64,000 nucleotides of DNA from Halobacteriales archaeon YIM A00010. Lineage in GTDB: Archaea > Halobacteriota > Halobacteria > Halobacteriales > Haloarculaceae. The stretch lies in the NCBI GenBank assembly GCA_025041175.1, contig JAKCFJ010000001.1:2001526-2065525 (forward strand), in the 5' to 3' direction. Of this stretch, positions 27,350 through 36,152 are shown in pieces. A model generated the notes under the pieces. The model was given only the letters and a program-made list of their open reading frames with translations. It did no database searches and was not told where the DNA came from. The position numbers were made by a program, and so were the translations under genes. How positions within the stretch are numbered: position 1 is the first letter of the stretch; the number at the start of each line of letters is the position of its first letter.

Positions 27350-28492
27350 TCACAGCGAATGTTTGAGCTTCTCGAAGAAGCCTTCGTTCACGTCGATCTC
27401 CTCGCCGCCGGCTTCGGCGAACGCCTTCAGCGCCTCGCGCTGGTCGTCGTTCATGCTCTCGGGGGTGACGACCTGGACGTACACGTAGAGGTCGCCGCGT
27501 CCGCGCCGCTGGAGCCGGGGCATCCCCTTCCCTTGCAACCGGAACCGTTCGCCGCTTTGGGTTCCCGACGGGACCTCAAAGGTAGCGGCCCCGTCCATCG
27601 TGGGCACTTCGACCTCGTCGCCGAACACCACTTGGGGGAACGACAGCGCAAACCGGTGGACGAGATCGTCGTCGCTGCGCTCGAATTCCTGGTGTGATTC
27701 GATGGAGATCTCCACGAGCAGGTCGCCGTTCGGTCCACCGCTTTCGCTCGGCGCGCCTTCCCGTTCCAGCCTAAGCGTCTGTCCGTCGCTGATTCCGGCG
27801 GGAATGTCGACCGTGAGCGTCGTCTCGTTCACGACCTGCCCGTCACCACCGCACGTCGAACAGCTCGCGGAGTAGACGGTGCCGGTTCCCTCACACTCCC
27901 GGCAGGTCTGTGTTTGCTGGACCCGGCCGAGCGGCGTCTGCTGAACGGTGGTTCGTTGCCCCCGACCGTTACACGCAGAACAGGGTTGGGATTGGGCGTC
28001 CGGTGGGTGACCCGCCCCGTCGCAGTCCCCACAGCGCTCGGGCCGGTTGACCGTCATCTGTTGTTCGATGCCGTGGTAGGCGTCTTCGAGATCGATCCGC
28101 AGCCGCGTCTGAAGATCACGACCCGGCCGAGCGCCGCTGCGACGCCCGTTTCCTCCACCGAAGAACTGATCGAAGATGTCTCCGAACGGGCTCTCACCGC
28201 CGGCCCCACCGAACGGACCGCCCCCCGCTCCTGCGCCAGCGCCGCCGTCGAACCCACCGCGTTTTTCGGCTTGCTCGAATCGGTCGTGTCCCAACTGATC
28301 GTACGCCCGGCGGGCTTCCTCGTCGGTGAGCACCTCCTTTGCCTTCTTGACCTTCTTGAACTTCTCTTCTGCGTTCGGCTCGTCGCTTACGTCCGGGTGG
28401 TACTCCGCTGCCTTTTTCCGGTACGCCGATTTGATCTCGTCCTCGCTCGCATCACGAGAGACTCCAAGTACGTCATAAAAATCGTCACTCAT
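27350..28492 (-). CDS. dnaJ: Chaperone DnaJ (Hsp40)
   Basis: Co-chaperone that loads clients onto DnaK and stimulates its ATPase. 380 aa. J domain with HPD at residues 32-34, a Gly/Phe-rich segment (~70-120: GGFDGGAGAGAGGG...GDIFDQFFGGGNG), four CxxCxGxG-type zinc modules (CGDCDGAG, CSACNGRG, CRECEGTG, CSTCGGDG), and a client-binding C-terminal domain. Usual length and order for a class A DnaJ. dnaK and grpE are not in the window. The AMP-ligase-like gene follows in the same direction. Confidence 0.97.
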   Translation of the reverse strand: MSDDFYDVLGVSRDASEDEIKSAYRKKAAEYHPDVSDEPNAEEKFKKVKKAKEVLTDEEARRAYDQLGHDRFEQAEKRGGFDGGAGAGAGGGPFGGAGGESPFGDIFDQFFGGGNGRRSGARPGRDLQTRLRIDLEDAYHGIEQQMTVNRPERCGDCDGAGHPPDAQSQPCSACNGRGQRTTVQQTPLGRVQQTQTCRECEGTGTVYSASCSTCGGDGQVVNETTLTVDIPAGISDGQTLRLEREGAPSESGGPNGDLLVEISIESHQEFERSDDDLVHRFALSFPQVVFGDEVEVPTMDGAATFEVPSGTQSGERFRLQGKGMPRLQRRGRGDLYVYVQVVTPESMNDDQREALKAFAEAGGEEIDVNEGFFEKLKHSL

Positions 28493-28610
28493 CCGTTAGA
28501 GACTATTGGCCGTTGAGATACTTGAAAAGAACGACTCCGGATCAACATTGTTTTCTTACAAAATTGGATTTCAGGAAACCGTTTTGTGTGTTGGGGTGTC
28601 ACACCAAGAC

Positions 28611-30362
28611 ATGGCAACAGATGAGTCAGCGTTCGTCCGGGTTGCCGACCGATCCACGCTCGAATCGGAGGGACGGATGGTCGTCAACCCCGGCCACGCA
28701 ATCGCACTCTTTCACCACGACGGGGGGGTGTACGCCGTGGACAACCGGTGTCCGCACATGGGCTTTCCCCTCTCACAGGGAACGGTCGAAGACGGGATAC
28801 TGACGTGTCACTGGCATCACGCGCGGTTCGAGCTCGGTGAGGGAGATACATTCGACATCTGGGCGGACGACGTGCAGACGTATCCGGTCGAGCTGCGCGA
28901 GGACGGCGTGTATCTGGATCCGAATCCGGAGCGGACCATCCCCGTAGCAACCCACTGGCGCAACCGACTCGCGGACGGGCTTCAGGAAAACATCTCGCTC
29001 GTCATGGCGAAGGCGGTCATCGGACTCGATGCCGAGGGTGAGGGGTTTTACACGCCGCTAGAGACGGCCGTGAACTTCGGGACGAAATACCGTGACACGG
29101 GGTGGGGACCGGGGCTGACGGTGTTGGCTGCCATGGCGAACGTCCACGATGATCTCGCTGTCTCCGACCGGTCCCGCGCGCTGTACACCGGCGTTCGGTA
29201 CGTCGCCGACGACTGTGCGGACGAGCCGCCGCGGTTCAGCCAGTACCGCTTTGAGAACAGCGATCTCTCGTACGAACGGTTGAAAGCGTGGTTCCGCGAG
29301 ACGTGTGAAGTGCGCGACGCCGATGGGGCCGAACGGTGTCTGCTCACGGCCGTCGAGACTCTCTCTCCCGAGCAGGTCGCGGGGATGATGGTCGCTGGGG
29401 CCACCGACCACCTGTACATGAACACGGGCCACACGCTCGATTTCATCAACAAGGCCTTGGAAACCGTCGATCACCTCGGGTGGGAGCACGCCGGTCCGGT
29501 CCTCGCCTCGACGGTCCAAGGGATTACGGACGCGAGCCGGAGCGAGGAGCGCTCGGCGTGGCGACAACCCATCGACGTGGCCCAGCTCTGTCTCGACGCG
29601 TCCGATCGGCTGCCGGAGCTGGTCGCGGCGGGCGACGGTCGGACGTGGGAGCGTCCCGAGGGGTTCGTCGCGGCGCTGTTGGTGGACGATCCCCGCGCGA
29701 TCGTGGAGACGCTCACTGAGGCCATCCGCGCGGGGGCGACGAGTGAGCAACTCGCCCACGCGGTCGCCACCGCCGCCGCCCGGCGGATCGCACAGTTCTC
29801 GACCAGCAACGAGTTTTCCGACTGGAACACTGTTCACCACACGTTCTCCTACGCGAACGCCGTCCACGGGCTGGCCCGGCGGACCGACGCGATCGAGACC
29901 TATCGGGGCTGCCTCGACGCCGCGATGAGCGTCTACCTCGATCGCTTTCTCAACACGCCGCCCGCGCCGATTCCCGATCCGGATCCAGGTGCCACCGATC
30001 GAGATCCGGCCGAAATTCGGGAGGCGTTGCTGGAAACGTTCGACGAACAGGGCCGCGTCGACCGGGCGGGGGAGCTGGTGAACGAGCATTTCGACGCCGG
30101 TGGCGATCCCGCGGTGCTGAAACGAACGCTCGGAACGGGGCTGTTGCGCGAGGACGCCAACTTCCACACGCTCCAGAACGTCGAGGCCGCGTTCACGCAG
30201 TTCGACCGGGCCGACCGCGACGGCGATCGGCGCGTGGCGCTCGTGGCGACAGCCCGGTATATGGCCGCCCACTTCCCCACGCGGCGCGAAGCCGAACAGA
30301 CGTACACGATCGCCGACCGACTCCACCGCGGCGAGTCGATACACGAGTCCGCAGCGGAGTGA
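28611..30362 (+). CDS. Rieske [2Fe-2S] protein with large helical C-terminal domain
   Basis: 583 aa from the ATG at 28611. Residues 10-105 are a Rieske domain with ligands C47/H49 (RCPHMG) and C66/H69 (CHWHH), the ferredoxin-like type used in electron delivery to oxygenases. The remaining ~470 residues are mainly helical, with motifs GWGPGLTVLAAMANVHDD, MVAGATDHLYMNTGHTLDFI and FSDWNTVHHTFSYANAVH. The many His and Asp residues could form a metal site. I do not recognise a named catalytic family; some resemblance in style to questin-oxidase-type proteins is only an impression. Downstream is the crotonase gene on the same strand, 45 nt away. Confidence 0.85.
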   Translation: MATDESAFVRVADRSTLESEGRMVVNPGHAIALFHHDGGVYAVDNRCPHMGFPLSQGTVEDGILTCHWHHARFELGEGDTFDIWADDVQTYPVELREDGVYLDPNPERTIPVATHWRNRLADGLQENISLVMAKAVIGLDAEGEGFYTPLETAVNFGTKYRDTGWGPGLTVLAAMANVHDDLAVSDRSRALYTGVRYVADDCADEPPRFSQYRFENSDLSYERLKAWFRETCEVRDADGAERCLLTAVETLSPEQVAGMMVAGATDHLYMNTGHTLDFINKALETVDHLGWEHAGPVLASTVQGITDASRSEERSAWRQPIDVAQLCLDASDRLPELVAAGDGRTWERPEGFVAALLVDDPRAIVETLTEAIRAGATSEQLAHAVATAAARRIAQFSTSNEFSDWNTVHHTFSYANAVHGLARRTDAIETYRGCLDAAMSVYLDRFLNTPPAPIPDPDPGATDRDPAEIREALLETFDEQGRVDRAGELVNEHFDAGGDPAVLKRTLGTGLLREDANFHTLQNVEAAFTQFDRADRDGDRRVALVATARYMAAHFPTRREAEQTYTIADRLHRGESIHESAAE

Positions 30363-30407
30363 CTTCCACTCCACTTGCTTTATCACAGCTGCAGTTGTAC
30401 ACCGATC

Positions 30408-31193
30408 ATGACCGAGTACGAAACCCTTCGCGTCGAGATGAACGAATCGGTCGCTCGGCTCACGCTCGACAGTTCCGCCGGCTTCAATTCGCTCACGACG
30501 ACGATGGCCGAGGAACTCCTGACGGTGATCACGGAGCTGAACGACGACGAAACCGTTCGGTGTCTGGTGGTCAGGGGGACCGGAGCGTTCTGTTCGGGCG
30601 CGGATCTCAGCGCTCTCGATGGGGATGGGAGCGACGCGCCGCGGCTGCGCCGCCTCGCTTCGATGCTTCACGACAGCGTGATACAGCTCCACCAGGCCGA
30701 CACGCCGGTCGTGACCGGGATCAACGGCGTTGCGGCCGGTGCCGGCGTTGGGCTGGCGCTGGGGGGCGATCTCGTGGTGATGGCAGAGGACGCCACGATC
30801 GAGTTCGCGTATCCCGAGATCGGACTCACCGGCGACGGCGGTGTGACGTTTCTGTTGCCCCGGCTGGTCGGGCTTCGCCGCGCCAAAGAGATCGCGCTGC
30901 TCAATGAACCCATCGGGGCCGACCACGCGGTAAGCCTGGGTCTCGTCACCGAGAGCGTTCCGTCCGAGTCGTTCGACGACCGGCTGGGGGAACTTGCGGA
31001 ACGGCTCGCTGACGGCCCGACCGCCGCGTTGAGCGCCACAAAGCGCCTGCTCACCGAGAGCTTCGACCGGGATCTCGCCCAACAGCTCGCAAAAGAAACC
31101 GACGCCATCGCGTCTGCCGCCCGGACCGAGGACTACCAACGGGGGTATGAGGCCTTCTTCGGGGAGGAGGAGCCGGAGTTCGTCGGCCGCTAA
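30408..31193 (+). CDS. Enoyl-CoA hydratase/isomerase family protein
   Basis: 261-aa crotonase. Oxyanion-hole segments: RGTGAFCSGADLSAL and GVAAGAGVGLALGGDLVV. The catalytic-position region is FAYPEIGLTGDGGVTFLLPRLVG, where an Asp rather than the hydratase Glu follows the second glycine. That favours an isomerase or related reaction over classic hydration. The C-terminal helix ends in QRGYEAFFGEEEPEFVGR. The start at 30408 (MTEYETLRVEM) is preferred over 30375. It follows the Rieske-domain gene and may be cotranscribed. A T-tract hairpin follows the stop. Confidence 0.92.
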   Translation: MTEYETLRVEMNESVARLTLDSSAGFNSLTTTMAEELLTVITELNDDETVRCLVVRGTGAFCSGADLSALDGDGSDAPRLRRLASMLHDSVIQLHQADTPVVTGINGVAAGAGVGLALGGDLVVMAEDATIEFAYPEIGLTGDGGVTFLLPRLVGLRRAKEIALLNEPIGADHAVSLGLVTESVPSESFDDRLGELAERLADGPTAALSATKRLLTESFDRDLAQQLAKETDAIASAARTEDYQRGYEAFFGEEEPEFVGR

Positions 31194-31197
31194 CCCA

Positions 31198-31245
31198 CCA
31201 CCTTTTTTGCGTTCGGGTGGCTGCGCCACCCTCGCACAAAAAATC
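31198..31245. terminator. Bidirectional T-tract/A-tract hairpin
   Basis: tttttt, then gcgttc, a 7-bp stem GGGTGGC/GCCACCC with loop tgc (31215-31231), then tcgcac and aaaaaa. The structure is symmetric, so either strand gives a hairpin followed by a T-run. It lies directly after the crotonase stop. The same module is at 58022-58070. Confidence 0.6.
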
Positions 31246-31384
31246 TGCAACGCGAGAGCGACGCTCTCACGGGAAGATCAAAATTCCCTACTCTCACGAG
31301 AGAACCGCCCGTTAAAATGATAAGGGCGATCGGCAGAGGGTGTATCTCTGAATCCTCCATTTCATGCACTACGTGTAACAGTAA

Positions 31385-31561
31385 GCCCAACGAACAACGG
31401 TCAAACTACACGCCCGAGGGCTATCAGCTCGGAAAAGCATCGCCGACGACTGGGAAGCGACGTTGTCCGAACTCGTGGCAGATCCCCCAGCACTGGAAAC
31501 GGTCCGAGAGCGACTCGACGCGTATCTCGTCGAGACCCTCGCTCCGGTACTCGAAGAGTGA
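31385..31561 (+). pseudogene. C-terminal relic of an unidentified protein gene
   Basis: An open stretch of ~58 codons ends at the stop at 31559-31561. Its last 41 residues look protein-like: SIADDWEATLSELVADPPAL, then a helix ending LAPVLEE. It has no start codon and a stop immediately upstream (31382). I read it as the surviving end of a deleted gene. It could also be chance coding bias. Confidence 0.33.
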
Positions 31562-31671
31562 TACAGGGGAGGATTCGAACACCGATTATCCATTGCTCTG
31601 CTTCCCCCGTGTGAGCTGTTCGCTCACCTGCACAACGATCATGGTCCGGACGTGTTTTCGATCCGGTATCG

Positions 31672-32088
31672 ATGACGATCCAGGAGCTACAGACGGAGGA
31701 AGAATGGGAGCAGGCGATCCCGATCCTCCGGCAGCTGTGGACCGACGCCGAGGACTCGTTCATCCGAGGCTGGGCCGACGAAGACGACTACCGGCTGTTC
31801 GGGCTGTACGAGGAGGGAACGCTCGTCGCCGTGGTCGGCCTGTCCGTCCAGCGCGTCCTCCACCACACGAAACACGCGTGGATCCACGATTTTGTGGTCG
31901 ATGAAGCACGTCGATCGGACGGATATGGAACTCGACTGCTCTCGTTCACCGAAGAGTGGGCGCGAGAGCGCGGCTGTGAGTACGTCGCGCTGGCCGGGCG
32001 GCTCGGCAACGAGACCGCCCACCGCTTTTACGAAGCGAACGGCATGGATCGGTGGGGGTACGTGTTCGAACTCGAAACCAGCGAGTGA
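31672..32088 (+). CDS. GNAT-family N-acetyltransferase
   Basis: 138-aa single-domain GNAT. Acetyl-CoA motif IHDFVVDEARRSDGYGTRLL, then GCEYVALAGRLGNETAHRFYEANGM. The N-terminal EEWEQAIPILRQLWTDAEDSF matches small GNATs acting on amines or ribosomal proteins; the substrate is not assignable. Clean ATG at 31672. It lies 44 nt from the convergent tRNA-Pro gene. Confidence 0.88.
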   Translation: MTIQELQTEEEWEQAIPILRQLWTDAEDSFIRGWADEDDYRLFGLYEEGTLVAVVGLSVQRVLHHTKHAWIHDFVVDEARRSDGYGTRLLSFTEEWARERGCEYVALAGRLGNETAHRFYEANGMDRWGYVFELETSE

Positions 32089-32132
32089 GCGAACGAATGC
32101 GGAACAGTTCTACCCAAAGAAATGCGGAGCAG

Positions 32133-32205
32133 TGGGCCGGCGCAGATTCGAACTGCGGTTACGGCCACCCGAAGGCCGAAGGATACCAAGCTACCCCACC
32201 GGCCC
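32133..32205 (-). tRNA. tRNA-Pro (anticodon CGG)
   Basis: 73 nt, full cloverleaf by hand. Acceptor GGGCCGG pairs with CCGGCCC plus discriminator A. The D arm carries A14, G18, G19 and A21. The anticodon stem is CGGCC/GGCCG with loop TTCGGGT, so the anticodon is CGG (32171-32169), reading the proline codon CCG. The T arm is CGCAG TTCGAAT CTGCG. No intron, and the 3' CCA is not encoded. CCG is a frequent proline codon in this GC-rich genome. Confidence 0.95.
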
Positions 32206-32265
32206 GCATACCGTACTGGGAGTACTGTGGTGTTAACGCTTCCGGGTTCGATCGATCTCGAACGA

Positions 32266-32862
32266 TCAAAACTGCGCGTAGCCGTCCGTATCGAGACAAT
32301 GGTGGGCGACCGTGATCGCGTGGTCGGCGTGCAGTCGTTCCGGACCGAGCCGCACGCGTTCGGTCGCCGTCTCCGAAAGGAGTTCCTGCTCGGTCTCGGT
32401 GAAATCCCGGTGGTCGGACAGCACGAACACCGGATCCGACGGCAGGTCGACAGCACCCATCGGCCGGCCGTCCTCGTGGAGTTGGATCACGGTTCCCTCC
32501 TCGGCGGCGTTCGTGAGCGTGGTCTCGGTACCGACCCGGGAGAGATACACGCCCGGAGAGGGGTTCGTTTCCATATGCCCGATAGCGTGGTCGCGCTGTT
32601 CGAGGGCGCCTTTGATGCGCGCGGCAGTGCTCCGCTCGTCGGGGTTCAACCGCCGAAGAGAACTTCCCTCGAACCGGACCGTGTACGAATCAGACAACAC
32701 CAACCGACACCGCACGTCCGAGCGGATCGAATGCGAGAGGAAAAATGCGGCGGTGACACACCGACAGAGCACGTCCAACCGTCCTGCTCCGCCCGCGGTG
32801 TCGTCAAGCGAGAAATCTGGAGCCGTCGGAGCCTCGTGACCGATGACGATGAACTGGCGCAT
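32266..32862 (-). CDS. trmY: tRNA (pseudouridine-54 N1)-methyltransferase
   Basis: Methylates pseudouridine 54 in the T-loop of archaeal tRNAs, giving m1-psi in place of bacterial T54. 198 aa from ATG 32862 (MRQFIVIGHEAPTAPDFSLDD), the family start; the frame runs 19 codons further upstream. SPOUT-fold features: GGAGRLDVLCRCVTAAFFLS and the trefoil-knot segment DPVFVLSDHRDFTETEQELL. It sits beside a tRNA gene, which is probably coincidental. Confidence 0.93.
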   Translation of the reverse strand: MRQFIVIGHEAPTAPDFSLDDTAGGAGRLDVLCRCVTAAFFLSHSIRSDVRCRLVLSDSYTVRFEGSSLRRLNPDERSTAARIKGALEQRDHAIGHMETNPSPGVYLSRVGTETTLTNAAEEGTVIQLHEDGRPMGAVDLPSDPVFVLSDHRDFTETEQELLSETATERVRLGPERLHADHAITVAHHCLDTDGYAQF

Positions 32863-32915
32863 GGGATCGCTGGCACCCCGACCGACATACGTCCGTCGAC
32901 CCTGGCGATCAGTTC

Positions 32916-33920
32916 TCACCTCACCGACTGAATTGCCGAGCGATACATCGACAACGGCTGTGCGCCGATGATGGTTTTCGACTTGTCTTTATTCCGGTTG
33001 TACACGTGAAAGGCGGGCGTGCCGGGGATCGACGCCCGATCGGCCGCGTCGACCGCCGCCTCGATGTCCGAGGCAAACGCGTCGCGGTGGGTGTCGTGGG
33101 TCGTCCTGACCGCACCGGCGTCGATACCGACCTTCTTCGCGATGCCGAGGAGGCTCTCGAAGTCGGCCCAACCGCTATCGGGCTTTTTTTGGCGCTCGAA
33201 CACGGCCTGGTGCCACTCCCAGAACAGACCAGGATCGGTTTCTGCCACCGTCTTCCACACCGCCTTCGACAGCATCGCTGCCGGACGGGAGTTCTGCCCG
33301 ATGTTCGGGAGTTCGAGAAACACGAACCGCGCATTCCCGCGCTTCACCTCGGTTTTGATGAGACGGGGGTGTATCGAAGTGGCGAATTTACTACAGTAAT
33401 CGCAGAGGTAATCGCTCCAATAGAGCACCTCGACCGGTGCCCGGTCGAATCCCATCACCGGATACCGACCGAGATCGAGACCGAACTTCCCCGTTCCCGA
33501 CCCAACGGAGAGATACGGATGCCGCCGGGAGTGAGACGGCGTCGGTGTCGGCGTTGGTGTGGCCGTTTGTGTGGGTGTCGGTCGGGTCGTCGTCCGCTCG
33601 GTCTGGGTGGGCGTTGCCGTGTCGGTTGGTTCATCGCTCGGGGTTGGGTTCGGCGTGGGCGTCGCTTGCGTCGTCGTTCGCGTGGGTGGTGTGTCCGTTC
33701 GGGCCGTCGTTGGACGTGGACTTGACTGCCGTGGTGTGGCGTTGGTCAGCGGAGGACGTTCGGTCCCGTTTCTCACCGGTGATCCGACCGACTCCGTCGG
33801 TTCAGAAGAAGCGTCGTCTTCTTCGGATTGTCTCATACAACCGGCCGTCGCACCGACGAGTCCGATCGTCATACTCCGGATGAGCGATCGTCGCGTCGTG
33901 TTCGGTCTGCTACGTGTCAT
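32916..33920 (-). CDS. Tat-exported DsbA-like thioredoxin-fold lipoprotein
   Basis: 334 aa from ATG 33920. Tat motif TRRSLIRS (R10, R11) and lipobox TAGC with C28 predict an exported, lipid-anchored protein. Residues ~40-130 are a Thr/Pro-rich linker. The C-terminal ~200 residues are a DsbA/DsbG-type fold: active site CDYC at 173-176 (YWSDYLCDYCSKF), helical insert FWEWHQAVF, and the cis-Pro loop SIPGTPAFHVY. Likely thiol-disulfide exchange outside the membrane. No cognate CcdA/VKOR gene is visible nearby. The frame continues upstream of 33920, but the Tat start fixes it. Confidence 0.9.
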   Translation of the reverse strand: MTRSRPNTTRRSLIRSMTIGLVGATAGCMRQSEEDDASSEPTESVGSPVRNGTERPPLTNATPRQSSPRPTTARTDTPPTRTTTQATPTPNPTPSDEPTDTATPTQTERTTTRPTPTQTATPTPTPTPSHSRRHPYLSVGSGTGKFGLDLGRYPVMGFDRAPVEVLYWSDYLCDYCSKFATSIHPRLIKTEVKRGNARFVFLELPNIGQNSRPAAMLSKAVWKTVAETDPGLFWEWHQAVFERQKKPDSGWADFESLLGIAKKVGIDAGAVRTTHDTHRDAFASDIEAAVDAADRASIPGTPAFHVYNRNKDKSKTIIGAQPLSMYRSAIQSVR

Positions 33921-34109
33921 ATTCCCATCAACATGGGCCAGTGGCCGACTCGGTCGACTGTTCTGGACCGCTGCGATGCTTACCACATGAGGAGTTACCG
34001 TAATATATGTTGCGACTTTCTATCCGAATATTACTGAAAAAATCCAGGAATAATCGTCGCCGTCGGCGGGTTCGACCGTCCGGGTAACCGCTTCGGAATC
34101 GAAGGCGTC

Positions 34110-34219
34110 ATAGGGACTGTTGTGAGTATGTTCGGCACGGTCGTTAACTGACGACTGCTCCGGGGTTTCACGAACCGTTCTGTTTCGTCACAGCGGTACG
34201 GAATTACAACAGTCTCTAT
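34110..34219. mobile_element. MITE-like element, family B, intact copy (110 bp)
   Basis: Ends are atagggactgttgtga at the left and its near-perfect inverse at the right (34204-34219). The interior is the same sequence as the interrupted copy at 56102-56321 read in reverse. Identical flanking base c on both sides. No coding capacity. It ends 9 nt from the stop codon of the epimerase gene at 34229. Confidence 0.72.
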
Positions 34220-34228
34220 CAGACAACG

Positions 34229-35200
34229 TCACTCCCGGAGCGCCGTTCGAACGGCGTCTTCGACGGTAAGCTCTGCCTGCCACCCGAGCTGTTCGCGCAC
34301 GTCGGTGGTGTCGACGGTGAACGTATCGGTGAGCGTTTCCCCGCTCCGGGGGTTTTCGACCAGTTCGATGTCGGGATCGATGCCGCGTTCTTCGCGGGCG
34401 ATCGTTTGGACCGACCGGGCGATCTCCATCACGCTCGGCGCTTCGTCGCTCCCGATCGCGTACTGTTGGGCACCCGTTGCTCCGTCGCTCAGTTGCGTGA
34501 GGAGCCGTTCGGCACACCGAACGTACAGCCGCGCGACATCGACGACGTGGACGTAGTTTCGGGCCTGTGTGCCGGGTTCATACACCGTGAGCGACTCGCC
34601 CGCGAGCGCGCGATTCACGAAGAAGTTGAGAACAACCGGCTTCGAGACGGTCCGCTCGTCGATCTCGTGTGCGCCGTAGACGTTCGAGATCATCAACAGG
34701 TGGGCCGGGAACGATCCGTCGGCGAACGTTTCGACGGCGCGTTCCCCAAGGATCTTCGATCGGCCGTACCAGTTCAACGGTGTGCGCGGCGCGTCGGTGG
34801 TGATCGGGAACGTCGTCGGGTCACCGACCACAGCCATGCTGAACGGGAACGCAAGCGCTGTGCCGGTGGTGTGACACCACCACGCGACGTTGTTCGTTCC
34901 CTCGACGTTCACCTCGTAGGCGAGATCAGGGTCGGCGTCACAGTCCTCGACACCGCTGAGGGCCGCGAGGTGGAGCACCACGTCAGCCCCATCCAGCGCG
35001 TTCGCAAGCGCCTCCCGGTGGCGGATGTCGACGTGTTGGATGTCGACATCCCCGATCTGCCGGACCATTCCGCTGTGGAAGTTGTCGAGCGCGGTGATCC
35101 GCCAGTCGGGGTGTTGTTCCTGTAATCGTTTGACGACGCAACTACCGACGTATCCCGCCGCGCCCGTGACGGCGACGTGAGGTGTATTGTTAGTTGTCAT
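34229..35200 (-). CDS. NAD-dependent sugar-nucleotide epimerase/dehydratase (SDR)
   Basis: 323 aa extended SDR. Rossmann GAAGYVG near the N-terminus (VTGAAGYVGSCVVKRL), DNFHSGM, catalytic YGRSK (NWYGRSKILGERAVE) and a C-terminal nucleotide-sugar site GTQARNYVHVVDVARLYVRC. The usual Ser/Thr of the catalytic triad sits in LAFPFSMAVVGDP. Substrate unknown. Last of three coupled SDR genes; its ATG begins 1 nt after the stop of the gene at 35202. The open frame reaches far upstream but MTTNNTPHVAVTG is the sensible start. Confidence 0.9.
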   Translation of the reverse strand: MTTNNTPHVAVTGAAGYVGSCVVKRLQEQHPDWRITALDNFHSGMVRQIGDVDIQHVDIRHREALANALDGADVVLHLAALSGVEDCDADPDLAYEVNVEGTNNVAWWCHTTGTALAFPFSMAVVGDPTTFPITTDAPRTPLNWYGRSKILGERAVETFADGSFPAHLLMISNVYGAHEIDERTVSKPVVLNFFVNRALAGESLTVYEPGTQARNYVHVVDVARLYVRCAERLLTQLSDGATGAQQYAIGSDEAPSVMEIARSVQTIAREERGIDPDIELVENPRSGETLTDTFTVDTTDVREQLGWQAELTVEDAVRTALRE

Positions 35201-35201
35201 G

Positions 35202-36152
35202 TTACTGTAATAGGGGTGGGGCCTGAACATCCGTGAATCGCTGTGTGAGGTCCCGAACGCCTTCCCGAAGCGTCCACTCGGTCCGAAAGCCCGTTTCTGC
35301 GAGCCGATCGAAGCTGACGTGGTAGGAAGGTCCGGGCTGTTCGTCCGCGCGGTAGGCGACATCCGCGGCCCCGGCTTCCTCCTCAATGAGCGCTGCCACG
35401 TCCCTGATGCGGTAGTTTTCGTCCCCGTTTCCGACGTTGTAGACGGTGTGAGACCACGAATCGGGTTGGAGCGCGGCGTGGGCGTACGCGCGAGCGGCGT
35501 CACGAACGTGGATGAACGGCCGCCAGTTCGAGCCGTCGCCGTAGACGGTCAGCGCCCGATCCGTCAGCGCCTGGAAGACGAAGCGGTTCACAACGAGGTT
35601 GAACCGAACCCCCGGCGCTGCGCCGTAGTTCGTCGCCATCCGGAGCGCCGTTCGATCGAACCCGAACCGGGATCCCAGGGTCGAAAGCAGCCGTTCGGCC
35701 TCGAGCTTCGACTCCGCGTAGGGGTTGATCGGCTCGGGATCGGCCGTTTCGTCCAGTTCCCTGCCGGATGCTCGGCCGTAGACGTTGCACGAGGAAGCAA
35801 GCACCACGTTGTCGACGCCGAACTGTCCCGCCGTTTTGAGCACTGTCTCGGTCCCGTCGCGGTTGATCGACACCGTCTCCTCGCGCCGGTCGTGGGTGCT
35901 CGACGCGCCGGTGATCGCTGCGAGGTGGATCACGGCGTCACAGCCGTCCACGGCGCGCTCGACCGTCTCGGCGTCGCGCACGTCACCCCGGACGAACCCG
36001 ATCGAGCCGGTGAGCGACGACAGCAGCGTTCGCGGCGATCCCGTCGACAGGTCGTCCAACACGACCACGCGATCGGTGCGGTCGTCTTTATCCAACAGAT
36101 CGACGAGCACGCTGCCGATGTAGCCACACCCGCCGGTGACGAGGACGTTCAT
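35202..36152 (-). CDS. UDP-glucose 4-epimerase-like SDR
   Basis: 316-aa extended SDR. Cofactor loop GGCGYIG (residues 7-13), VLDDLSTGS binding the adenosine ribose, DAVIHLAAITGAS, and the catalytic set SSCNVYG plus NPYAESKLEAE (YxxxK). The C-terminal half has the nucleotide-sugar motifs GDGSNWRPFIHVRDAARAY. Overall most like GalE/WcaG-type enzymes; exact sugar unknown. Start and stop are coupled to both neighbours: a 4-bp overlap with the upstream gene and a 1-nt gap to the downstream gene. Confidence 0.92.
   Translation of the reverse strand: MNVLVTGGCGYIGSVLVDLLDKDDRTDRVVVLDDLSTGSPRTLLSSLTGSIGFVRGDVRDAETVERAVDGCDAVIHLAAITGASSTHDRREETVSINRDGTETVLKTAGQFGVDNVVLASSCNVYGRASGRELDETADPEPINPYAESKLEAERLLSTLGSRFGFDRTALRMATNYGAAPGVRFNLVVNRFVFQALTDRALTVYGDGSNWRPFIHVRDAARAYAHAALQPDSWSHTVYNVGNGDENYRIRDVAALIEEEAGAADVAYRADEQPGPSYHVSFDRLAETGFRTEWTLREGVRDLTQRFTDVQAPPLLQ

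Noticed and set aside
31561-31595. Possible tRNA T-arm (ggattcgaac)
   Set aside because: The flanking bases do not form a T-stem, and no acceptor or anticodon stem can be drawn.
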